Part shown: positions 10,998 to 25,471 of the stretch, in pieces
Numbering within the stretch: position 1 is the stretch's first letter
Layout: each line of letters starts with the position of its first letter
NCBI GenBank assembly: GCA_949358305.1
Contig: OX442320.1
Location: 12,044,259 to 12,108,258, forward strand
Reading direction: 5' to 3'
DNA length: 64,000 bases
Origin: Strigamia acuminata
Taxonomy: Eukaryota > Arthropoda > Chilopoda > Geophilomorpha > Linotaeniidae
The notes under the pieces: generated by a model
Seen by the model: only the letters and a program-made list of their open reading frames with translations
Database searches by the model: none
Told to the model about the DNA's origin: nothing
Position numbers and translations under genes: made by a program

Positions 10998-13672
10998 ATG
11001 TCAGCGAACAAACCGATGTCGTTGGTTGCCCAATTCGACGATCTGTGTAGGTTCACGAACGTCTTGCATGAAAATTCCGACGACGGTGAGTGGGAAAAAA
11101 AATACCGGTATTTTTCAAAAAATTTAATAACGGTCGTCATTTTGATTGTAGAATTTCTTACGTTCGTGAGGCATCAGGAAGAATGCCGGAAACGTTGGCT
11201 GCAAGCGGAATTGGAGTTGGAAAGAATGATCTCGCTACGAAATAACGAAATAACGGAGAAAAATGCGTTGGAAGCGAAATTGAAGCATTGCAGGTTTGAT
11301 TGATATTTATTTATTTATTTAACATTTATGTTTATGAATTATAATCAATAAATTGATTGGTTGGTTTTAGGAACATGCTTTCTCAGGAAATGGAGAAGAG
11401 AAAGAGAGTGGAACAGGAGCGAGATAATGTGGAAAGACAACTGTGTTTGATCAAAGAAATTCTACTCGACGCCAATGTGGTGAATGACAAGACGCGAGAA
11501 CGACTGGCGTTTTTGAGCGAAACTTTTATTCCTACCGGTAATCGGAGAAACGAGAATTCACCGAGAAAGTAACACAAAAAAGGGTGTAATTATTCGAATG
11601 GGAATTGAAAAATGTGAATTTTGTTTGTCAGTTTACGAACGATTGACGAATCAGCCGATTCCATCTTGTCTCCTTCGGATTTCGACATGACCGAAGATGA
11701 TTTGGATGCTCCGAGAGCGAACAGACGTGGCCGCACTAAAAGATCGACGGGCGATCGCAAAAAAAGACCCAGCGCGCCTCCCATGCGCGAAGAAACTCCG
11801 CCGAAAAAATCGAAAATTAATGTAGTATTTTTTTTAATTAACTAAACAAATGTTTTATGGTATTTAATTTAATTCTAGGAGGTTGTTACGGTCACCGAAG
11901 CTCCCGATTCGATCGTGGCGACGACGACTTTGACGGTGCCGCACAGCGGACCCATCACAGCCTCGTCTCGAATTGAAACTTTGCCGCCAAAAACGGCGAA
12001 AAATTTTGCCACGCCGTCGGCACCGACCCCCGATCCGGCTCCACGAACTCCCTTTAAATTCGGTATTTAAATACGGAAAATGAATGTTCTTAACTGATTT
12101 TTTGTCCATCGACTTTGTTTTATTTTAGCAGATGAACCTTCGGATGAATCTTTGGTTTGGATGGAAACGGGATTGACTCCGCGTCCGTTCGTTCATCCGT
12201 CGCTGCGTTCTTTGCCGAAAAATCGACTGTCAATGGGAAATCTGTGCAAACGCCCTCACGACTTCGTGTCTAAAACCGTAATTAAACCGGAAAAATGCGT
12301 AACGGTAAAATTATCCTACAATTTTGCTCAATTAACGAACGGAAGAATAAAAATTTGAATTTTTCTTCAGTGCGATAAAAGAATCAAATTCGGGAAATTA
12401 GCTCTGCGGTGCAAAGGTAAAATAAAATTTAAAAAATGAATAAAATGTTTTAAAAGTTTTATTTATTTTTTTATGTTTAGACTGCAGAATGACTTGCCAC
12501 GTCGATTGTAAAGAGCAGTCACCTTTGCCGTGTACCCCCGTTTCGGGGACCCCGGGCTCCAAAGGATTGGTGGTACGTTTATGGACAAGTTGTTGATAAA
12601 TTATATTATTATTATTATTTTGTAATTTAGGGTTGCGTTATCGGTGATTTCGCGCCAAAAGTGGCGCCTTTGATTCCCGCACTCATTTTGCATTGCGTAA
12701 TGGAAGTTGAATCGCGCGGTTTGAACGAAACCGGTTTGTACCGAGTTCCAGGCTCCGAACGGGAAGTGAAGGATTTAAAAGCCAAATTTTTGAGTGGAAA
12801 AGGAATCCCGAAATTAGTAATTGTTTACCCTAACCTTTTTTTTTGTTACGTTAACATTTTTGTTCGTTTTTCAGTCTAAAATCGACGTTCACGCGATTTG
12901 CGGTTGCATTAAAGACTTTTTGCGATCGGTGAAGGAACCGCTCGTCACTTACAACTCGTGGCACGATTTTGTTAAAGCTGCGGGTAAATGAAAATGAAAA
13001 TGAAAATCATGAATATTTTATTAAATGATTTGAACGTCTAGAAAACCCGAACGAGTCTTTGCGTTTGAAATCAATGAAGGGATTGGTCGCGAAGTTGCCG
13101 CAGACGAATCGCGACACTTTGGCGTATCTGATCATGCATTTGCAACTGTAAGAATGCGCTTTTGATTTTTTGAGATTGCCAAAAATATTTATCTATTTGA
13201 TTCGATTGAGCAGTGTGGCGAAATCGCCGGATTGCAAGATGCCCGCCATGAACTTGGCGCGAGTGTTCGGGCCCACGATCGTCGGTTATTCGTCGCCCGA
13301 GACCGAACCCTCGCGAATGCTACGCGAGACCAAACAACAGGCGCAAGTGATCGAAAGTCTATTGAAAATATCTCAGGATTATTGGGCCGAATTTATTAAC
13401 GTTCACATAGACGGAGTGGACCCTAACTCGCACACTCCCGATCCTCGTTCCGGATATCAAAGCGTTTTTAGGTCTTTAACGCCCAGTTCTAGTTCCAGGA
13501 GAATGCTCAGCCACACTCCGTTAGCACCCAGGTCAGTTTATCGATTCTCATTAATTGTTTTCATCTTTTAAAACTAATTTTTTATTAATTTTTTCAATTT
13601 AGATCGGCGGGAATAACAACTCGATCGTTTAAACGCGCGCAACAGTTTTTCGCCTCACCAATGCTGCAATAA
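10998..13672 (+). CDS. RACGAP1: Rac GTPase-activating protein 1 / CYK-4 (13 exons, 634 aa)
   Basis: Centralspindlin subunit with MKLP1, needed for the central spindle and RhoA-driven cytokinesis. Exons: 10998-11085 (an in-frame ATG at 10911 would add 29 aa), 11152-11293, 11371-11568, 11632-11821, 11879-12062, 12129-12304, 12371-12416, 12481-12572, 12631-12816, 12875-12983, 13042-13147, 13214-13531, 13603-13672. N-terminal coiled coil (about residues 30-130), basic linker, C1 zinc finger starting HDFVSKTVIKPEKC with CDKRIKFGKLALRCKDCR, then RhoGAP (about 375-550) with the arginine-finger loop ETGLYRVPGS, NRDTLAYLIMHLQ and NLARVFGPTIV. The last residues FFASPMLQ match the vertebrate C-terminus. 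The 10998 start gives the family length (human 632). Acceptor TAGCAG at 12126-12131 is a NAGNAG site and may give a one-residue variant. Confidence 0.95.
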
Positions 13673-13997
13673 TTTGTCGACAATTTTATTTTAGTGTTTT
13701 GGAAATATTTTTTTTCTTCTTTTTTTAGAAAATTAGTTTATGTATTACATTTTCTAAAAACAAAACAAAAAACATGCTGGTGATTTTACGATTTGTAGTA
13801 TTGTACGATGTATTTCTTTAAAAAAAAATTATTTGAAATAAATTATTGGTCGCCAGGACCGCAGCGGGCAACTGTGACGTCATTGGGCAAATGGCACGGT
13901 ACTGCAAAGTAGGCCTAAATCTAAATCTGTATTTGTTCTTGTCGTTACTTAACTCGGAGAAATTTAATTTGAATCGAGGACTGTAAGTGAACGTGAA
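13673..13997 (+). promoter_or_regulatory. RACGAP1 3' end and RHEB promoter
   Basis: AATAAA at 13837-13842 ends RACGAP1. A CRE palindrome TGACGTCA at 13875-13882 is followed immediately by ATTGG, an inverted CCAAT box, about 115-120 bp before the RHEB ATG. Confidence 0.5.
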
Positions 13998-15134
13998 ATG
14001 CCGCCGAAGCAACGCAAAATTGCCATTATGGGCTTTCGGTCCGTAGGTAAGATGTCGGACGAGATTGCGAGCAAAGAGGCGTGTTGCGCGAAACACGCGG
14101 AGTTTTTATTTGTTTACAAACTTTGATTCAGGTAAATCGTCGTTAACTATTCAGTTTGTTGAAGGACAATTCGTCGATTCGTACGACCCGACCATTGAAA
14201 ACAGTGAGTTTATTACGTCGTGGTTTTATTAGATAACAACATTGTGCTTTTTTGTTTCTATTTTTAAATTAATTTTTCAGCTTTCAATAAAACCATGAAA
14301 ATTAAAGGACAGGAATATATTTTGAAATTAGTCGACACTGCGGGCCAGGTGAGTATTAAATTGATGTACCCTTATGTATTTTTTCACGTTTTTAATTAAT
14401 TAGGATGAATATTCTATACTTTCGTCGTCGTATTCCATGGATATACATGGATACGTGTTGGTCTATTCAATTAATTCTCAAAAAAGGTATTTTGAAAATG
14501 TTAATTTTGCGGGTTCTTAAGACCAATTATTTGAATTTTCAGTTTTGAAGTCGTAAGAATTATTTACGAGAAGCTATTGGACATGACGGGAAAAGTTAAG
14601 TACGTAAATTTATGTATAAAACATGGGGTTTACGAATTCCAGCATACTTGTGAATTATGAAACGGGAGATGCATTCGCAACTATACTGGAAGCACGTGTT
14701 TTTGTATTTGTATGTAAATTTCACCGACTTACGTCTTTCTTTTTTCGTTTTAGTGTACCGATTGTATTAGTAGCTAACAAAACTGACTTGCATATGGAAA
14801 GGTAAAAGATTTTAATTAATTTTTGTTGATGTAGTTTTTTGAGCGCCATTTTGACGTGTTATTTAATACTTATTAGAGTTGTGAGCTTTGACGAAGGTAA
14901 ACAGGTGGCGGATTCGTGGAAAGCGGCATTTATGGAAGCATCTGCAAAACAAAATCAGGTAATAACAAGAGAAATTTTTTTTGTTAGATTTAAATACCTA
15001 ATTGATTTATTTAAATTTTAAATTTTAAATTTAATTTTTTTTAGAGTGTTCAAGAAATCTTTCAAACGATTTTGATGCAAATCGAAAAGGCGGACGGAAA
15101 CATTCCCGAACAGACGAAATGTCGAGTTTCGTGA
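13998..15134 (+). CDS. RHEB: Rheb small GTPase (8 exons, 182 aa)
   Basis: Ras-family GTPase that activates TORC1 at lysosomal membranes, switched off by the TSC2 GAP. Exons: 13998-14046, 14132-14203, 14281-14348, 14404-14486, 14543-14599, 14754-14801, 14877-14958, 15045-15134. All G motifs are present: P-loop GFRSVGKSS with the Rheb-specific Arg (Ras Gly12 position), effector loop YDPTIENTF, switch II DTAGQDEYS, NKTDL (G4) and EASAK (G5). The C-terminus CRVS is a CaaX box for farnesylation, although Arg at the first a position is unusual. Length matches human RHEB (184). Confidence 0.97.
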
Positions 15135-15633
15135 CTACAGCGAAGTCTTAAACAAAGTTTGGGACATTTCAATTTTGCAGATATTTTTGAAGTCGCTTCC
15201 AATCGTGAATACTTGGTTTGTTTCGTTCAAACATAAACACTCAAATCAATTTAAAGAAAATATGAAAAAACGAAACCGATAAGAAGTAAGTACGTTAACA
15301 TTTAATTAATGCCATCACACACAACAACCTTTATTATTATTATTGTTATTATTATTATTATTATTATTATATTTTCATTTTATTTCTGTTTATTTTTCTC
15401 CCACTTTTTCCTCTGAGTTAGTTTTTCATTTTCGTGTATAATTTCTAGCGAATGGGTTAGAATGGTTAATTTTCGACCATTTTTAGTTGTGTTTAATTTT
15501 TAATTGATTAATAATGAAACGTTGTAAATTACACTTGATCCGATTAAAAAATGGTGAAAATAGATGAAAGAAAAGTTTGCGTTTTATCCGAGAAATTTTA
15601 TTAGAAAACTCGAAAACTACATTTGAGTAATAA
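15135..15633. other. Convergent 3' UTRs of RHEB and FER
   Basis: AT-rich, with an ATT trinucleotide run near 15333-15370. FER has a minus-strand AATAAA at 15597-15602, 32 bp past its stop. No gene is seen here. Confidence 0.5.
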
Positions 15634-19728
<4,095 letters not shown>

Positions 19729-20202
19729 CTTTTAACTGACAACAAATACTCATTAATTGAAATTTAATAAAATCTATAAAAAAAAAATTTTTTTTTTGAA
19801 AAATCTTAAAAAATAATAAAGTTTTTTTTGTTTGTCTTTTCTTTGTTCAACTGTTTTATACTCATTGTTTTAGTTTAAAAAAAATCATAGGGACTTACTT
19901 GTGGCGATCCGAAGTTGAACTGTGGATTCCTACACACACAACCTACACGCCGTAATGGGTCCGTCGCGACTCCCAAAGTCACGTGATTGTTTCGGGTTTA
20001 AAATAAATAGAAAACAATATGAATAAAAAACCTGGTCGGATTTTTTTGAAAGAAATTTAAAGGTAAAATATATATTATTTCGTAATTATTCATTTTTCCG
20101 CAGTGACGTCATCCGGTGAGCGCATGACCCGGTTATTAAAGATCGGCGGGGCGAAACGAGCGGACGAGTCGCAGCCACTGCAGTGAAAAATACGACGGCA
20201 AA
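19729..20202. promoter_or_regulatory. Bidirectional promoter region of FER (-) and V-ATPase a (+)
   Basis: A minus-strand donor (CACAA|GTAAGT) near 19902 indicates a FER 5' UTR exon ending there and an intron of about 150 bp before the coding start. On the plus side a CRE palindrome TGACGTCA at 20104-20111 is followed by an ETS-like CCGG core, about 95 bp before the V-ATPase ATG. Confidence 0.5.
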
Positions 20203-23200
20203 ATGGGCTCGTTGTTTCGTAGTGAGGAAATGGCTTTATGCCAATTGTTTTTACAAAGTGAAGGAGCTTACGCCTGTGTTTCTGAATTGGGAGAATTAGG
20301 CGTCGTTCAGTTTCGAGACGTGAGTAAATAAATAAATAAATAAATACTATAGGCCTAGCGATACTTGATCAATTGTATGACGTCATGACTTGTGATAGTT
20401 GCTAGCGTGAGAGGAGTCGTTGAAATTTACAACATTTAAACGACGTTGCGAAATTTAAGAAACTCGTTTGAGGAAGTGAAAAAGTAATAAAGAAACGATT
20501 ATTGTTCCGTAGTTGAATCCAGACGTGAATGCTTTCCAGAGAAAATTCGTCAACGAAGTTCGTCGATGCGATGAAATGGAAAGAAAACTTCGTAAGTTTG
20601 CGACAAATATTCAATGTAACAAAATAACGTTTTGATTTGTAGGTTTTCTGGAAAAGGAGATTAAAAGAGACGAAATTCCGATGCTGGACACGGGAGAAAG
20701 TCCAGAAGCGCCGCAGCCGCGAGAAATGATCGATTTGGAGGTTTAGAAATTGAAAAATTGAAAAATGTAACGAATTAACTTAATTGAAATGGAAATTAAT
20801 TTAGGCGACGTTTGAGAAGTTGGAAAACGAATTGAAAGAAGTAAACACGAATGCCGAAGCGTTGAAGAGGAATTATTTGGAGTTGACGGAGTTGAAACAC
20901 ATTTTACGTAAAACTCAAGTGTTTTTTGACGAGGTGCACAATTTGTTCAGTTTTAATTGTAAAACATTGTTAATATTTTGAATTTTCTGACTCGTAGTGG
21001 TGGTAAAATCGAAATTTAAGTTGGTGTAAAACATTTTAAACTTTTGAAACGTTTGATTCTATTCCAGTGTTTAATGAACGTGTTAAACAATTCCATCGAC
21101 ACCGCAGGGGTCCCGGCCACAAAAACGACTCCGTATTTTGATTTTCCGAAGAAATTCTCATTTTTTATTGTTTATTTTTTCACTTATTTGTTTTGATTCT
21201 TATTTTTAGAGCACGGAATTTTAGTCGTTTGGTTTCAGCTTTTGTGATTGTTTTTATAATTTTGTACTTTTTTCACTTGAATTCATTCCTCGCAGATTTT
21301 AGATCCCCATTCCTGCACCGATGCATGTACTTCGTATGATTTTATAGTTTTTAATTTGGTTAATTAATCGGTTTCGGTTTTTAAAAAACAATGTGGGACC
21401 CGCTGCTGTGTTATTAACGATGGCGTGTTTATCAGGTTGAATATCATCACCAGATGCACGACCCGAGCATGGCCGAAGAAAGCGCCGCCTTATTAGGTGA
21501 CGAGGGGTTGCGAGCCGGTGGCCAAGCCATGAAACTTGGGTGAGAGAGAAGAACACGTCCAAGTAAACGGGTGTTTGTAAACAAATACTAACAAAGTTAG
21601 TGTCTTTGCACTTAGTTGGGAACGTAGAATTTAATTAACAAAACGGGGCAGGCTCGAATGCGACTAAAAATACCTAAAAAGATGAAATTTATCGATTATT
21701 CGAGCCGGTCCTGTAATGTAGTGAGAAAATGAATGTAAATTCGTGCTGTTTAGAACCTTCTATTGGGATTTTAGAACTCTGCTAACGATTTTAGTCTAGA
21801 TTTTATTTTATAAGGCACCTTTTTTGTCCGCTCTAAAAGACTAACCATGCTAATTCGAGCTAACAAATGCAACCCGCTTGTGTACTCTCTTGACTAACCA
21901 AATAATAACGAGTTAGTTAGTTTGTTTGTTCGTTGTTTGATTGGTTTTGACGATTGCAAATCACAAAAGCTGTAATTGATGTTCTGTTTTTGTTTTTTTT
22001 ATTTTCATTAGTTCAGGTTTATGGCATTCAGCATGACATTGACGTCGTATATTTCTCGCCTTTTTCTTGCATGAAATTTAATTTTTTTATTTTGTTAATT
22101 TTGTTAATTTTTAATTTAAAATTTGATTTCGGTGCTTAAATTTAAATTTGTGTTAATCGATGATAGAGGGAGCAGAGTGCTAATGATCTTCCAATGGAGG
22201 GTTCCCGTAAAGCGCTTGTTAATCAGGATGCGTTGCAAAGCCAGCAGACGCCCGTTCAATTGGGGTACGTTTTGGCCGCATGGATTAGTATCGAATAATT
22301 TGGTGCTGTGCTTTCAGTTTCGTCGCCGGCGTCATCCTACGTGAGCGTCTTCCGGCTTTCGAACGAATGCTGTGGCGAGCATGCCGAGGGAACGTGTTTC
22401 TACGTCAAGCGGAGATCGACACTCCTTTGGAAGATGCCGTTTCGGTGAATCAATCGCCTACCGCCTTTTTAATTGCCATATAATGCGAACTGTTAATTTT
22501 GTTCCATAATAATAATAATGCAATACGAATTAACGAAAGAAGAATTTATTTATTTAAGACATTTCGTGTGTAAATCCTAACTTTGAGCTTGTGTTTTCAC
22601 CATAAATTTCTCGCATTATATGCTTTATTTTTGTTTAATTTTAAAAACTAATTTTACTTTTAATTTGAATTGACAGGGTGATCAAGTGAACAAGAGCGTT
22701 TTTATCATATTCTTTCAAGGCGATCAGCTCAAGATTCGAGTGAAGAAGATTTGCGAGGGGTTTCGAGCCACTTTGTACCCGTGCCCCGAGACGCCGGCCG
22801 AACGACGGGAGATGGCGATCGGCGTGATGACGCGCATCGAGGATTTGAACACGGTTTTGTCGCAGACGCAGGACCACCGGCACCGCGTGCTCGTGGCTGC
22901 CGCCAAGAACATCAAGAATTGGTTCGTCAAAGTGCGCAAGATCAAAGCCATTTATCACACGCTGAATCTGTTCAATTTGGACGTGACGCAAAAGTGCTTG
23001 ATCGCCGAATGCTGGTGTCCGTCGGCCGATTTGGAGACCATTCAACTGGCGCTGCGACGCGGAACGGTGACTATTGCTCAGATTTGAATTGAATGAATAA
23101 ACATTGATTCAATTTTGAATTTCAGGAGAGAAGTGGAAGCAATCTGACGCCCATTTTGAATCGAATGGACTCGAAGGAACAACCGCCCACGTTCAACAGG

Positions 23201-25182
23201 ACCAACAAATTTACCAAAGCGTATCAAGCGATCGTCGATGCGTACGGCGTTGCTGCCTACCGCGAAGTCAATCCCAGTAAAATGACTGCAAAATTGAAGA
23301 TCGAATTTAAATTTTCAATTGGTTCTTAATTTTTCAATTTTCAATTTTAGCGCCCTTCTCCGTCATTACGTTTCCGTTTTTGTTCGCGGTCATGTTTGGA
23401 GACGCCGGACACGGATTCATCATGTTTCTTTTCGCTCTGTGGATGGTTTTGTGCGAAAAGGGTCTCGCGGCCAAGAAAATTGAAGACGAGGTTGGCGAAA
23501 TTGAGGGAAATTGAGGAAATTATTAAGAGTATTTATTTTGTCTAGATTTGGACTACTTTTTTCGGAGGACGCTACATCATTCTGATGATGGGACTCTTTT
23601 CCGTCTACACCGGTTTCATTTATAACGACATTTTCTCAAAATCCATTAATGTTTTTGGTTCGGCTTGGTACCCGGATTACAAGTAAGAAATGATTGGTAA
23701 TTGGGTCGATTTGATTTGATTTGATTTGATTTGATTTGTAGCGCGTCCACGATTTACCACAATAAGGCGCTTCAATTAAACGCGGAGAATGATTCGTTTT
23801 ATTACGGAGCGCCCTATCCGTTTGGAGTGGATCCGACTTGGCAAATGGCGAGCAACAAACTCATGTTTCTCAACTCGTACAAGATGAAGATGTCCATCAT
23901 TTTTGGCGTCTTTCAAATGACGTTCGGCGTTGTGCTCGGGTTTTGGAATCACACGTGAGTTGATTTTGACGATGCGTCGAGTCGAGTCGATCGGTTTTTA
24001 AAGTTTATTTTCTTAATTTGTTTCAGCTATTTTCGCAAACGAATCAATATTTACTGCGAGTTCATCCCGCAGCTCCTGTTTTTGAATTTGATTTTCGGTT
24101 ATCTCATTATTTTGGTGTTCTGGAAATGGGTTTATTACGACGCTAGCAACACTCAGTGCGCGCCGAGTTTGCTCATCAATTTGATCAACATGATGATGAT
24201 CAATTACCCAAAGGATTCAAAAGTGTGCAATCAACAACCTTCGTTCGCGGGACAGGTATGAAGTGAAATTAAATGGAAATTGCTTCAAATCATTCACTTT
24301 AAATGAATATTTTTCTTCCAGCACATTGTCCAAAGTATTCTGTTAGTGTTGGCTGTGCTGTGCGTTCCTTGGATGTTGGCCATCAAACCGTACATTTTAT
24401 GGAAGCAGAACGCCGCGAAACATCCAACTACGGTTCGTGGAACTAAATGGAAAATTGATGGAATTGAAAAATTTGAATTTGAGTTTTTGCAAATTTAGAA
24501 TTCTGTGCACGCGAACAGTCACCCCGCCGCCGCTAACGCCACCAACGCCGCCGAACCGCCGCCCGCTGTCGAAGAGAATGGTCAGCATCACGAGGCGGAC
24601 GGGCCGGCCAAGGCGGACACGCCCACGTCCTACGGCGGCGAACCGGAAGAGGAAGAATTCGAATTCACCGAAATAATCGTGCACCAATCGATTCACACGA
24701 TCGAGTATTGTTTGGGCTGTATTTCCAACACGGCCTCGTATTTGCGGCTTTGGGCTTTGAGTTTGGCGCACGGACGTAATTTGCATTTGTTGGTTTCGTC
24801 CATTTTGGTTTCTATTTTGCCTTTTATTCTTTTTACAGAGCTGTCCGAAGTGTTGTGGTCCATGGTGATGCACATGCCGCTCTCTATGAACGGTTGGGTC
24901 GGGGCGATCATGATGTATCCGATTTTCGCCGGGTGGGCCGTGCTCACGATCGGGGTTCTACTCGTCATGGAAGGGTTGAGCGCGTTTTTGCACGGTTTGC
25001 GTTTGCACTGGTAAAACCAAATTGGGAGATAAATAAGAGATTTTATTTATTTATTTATTTATTTTTATTTATTTAATTCCAGGGTGGAGTTTCAAAACAA
25101 GTTTTACGGAGGCACCGGCTACGCTTTTGTTCCGTTTTCGTTCGAAGCCATTTTGGAGGCCCATTTGGTCTCGGACGATTAA
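20203..25182 (+). CDS. ATP6V0A1: V-type proton ATPase 116 kDa subunit a (16 constitutive-path exons plus one alternative, 857 aa)
   Basis: Membrane-sector subunit that forms the proton half-channels next to the c ring and acidifies organelles. Exons: 20203-20319, 20513-20591, 20643-20740, 20805-20933, 21436-21539 (5a) or 22167-22264 (5b), 22318-22444, 22677-23066, 23126-23276, 23351-23490, 23546-23682, 23742-23954, 24027-24255, 24322-24432, 24499-24775, 24839-25010, 25083-25182. Motifs: N-terminal [79 protein letters not shown], and the proton-path helix [15 protein letters not shown] with its essential Arg, then LSEVLW and [14 protein letters not shown]. The a1-a4 paralogue split is vertebrate-specific, so the gene symbol means the a-subunit family only. 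Confidence 0.95.
21436..22264 (+). other. Pair of candidate mutually exclusive exons in V-ATPase a
   Basis: Exon 5a (21436-21539, 104 nt) encodes [20 protein letters not shown]..., like the usual family segment. Exon 5b (22167-22264, 98 nt, or from 22176, 89 nt) encodes an unrelated Gln-rich segment ending [14 protein letters not shown]. Both enter in phase 0 and leave in phase 2 with the same GG|GT donor context, so including both would shift the frame. Confidence 0.65.
24776..24838 (+). other. 63-nt intron without stop in the V-ATPase a proton-channel region
   Basis: Spliced, it joins LSLAHG to QLSEVLW as in the family. Retained, it stays in frame and adds 21 hydrophobic residues, because its length is a multiple of three and it has no stop codon. 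Confidence 0.8.
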
Positions 25183-25471
25183 TCGTTATATCGTGTAGAA
25201 ACTAACTTAATTATTGTATAAACAGAACTTGTATAAGTTGATGTATGTAGGAAAATTTTAATCGGATTGAACGTTGTCGATGTGATAAATTTATTAGCAT
25301 TATGTCCTTTGTTGTTGTTTATTTGGGATTTAAAAATGACGCGATCGCGCGAGCAGCGCCGCCGGTGGGGAAAAAAATAAACAGCGGCCATTTTTGTGTT
25401 TGGACGCCATTACTGCCGCTGTGGGTTTGTTGTCGGTCCGCGTATAAAGAAAAGCCAGTTTGACCTCCGCG
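25183..25471 (+). promoter_or_regulatory. V-ATPase a 3' UTR and Dishevelled promoter
   Basis: AATAAA at 25377-25382 probably ends the V-ATPase transcript. GC-rich sequence (GCGATCGCGCGAGCAGCGCCGCC region, 25341-25364) lies just before it and leads into the Dishevelled leader, so the two genes nearly touch. Confidence 0.45.

Noticed and set aside
25443-25448. TATAAA just before Dishevelled
   Set aside because: Only 23 bp from the ATG, too close to direct transcription that includes this start codon.
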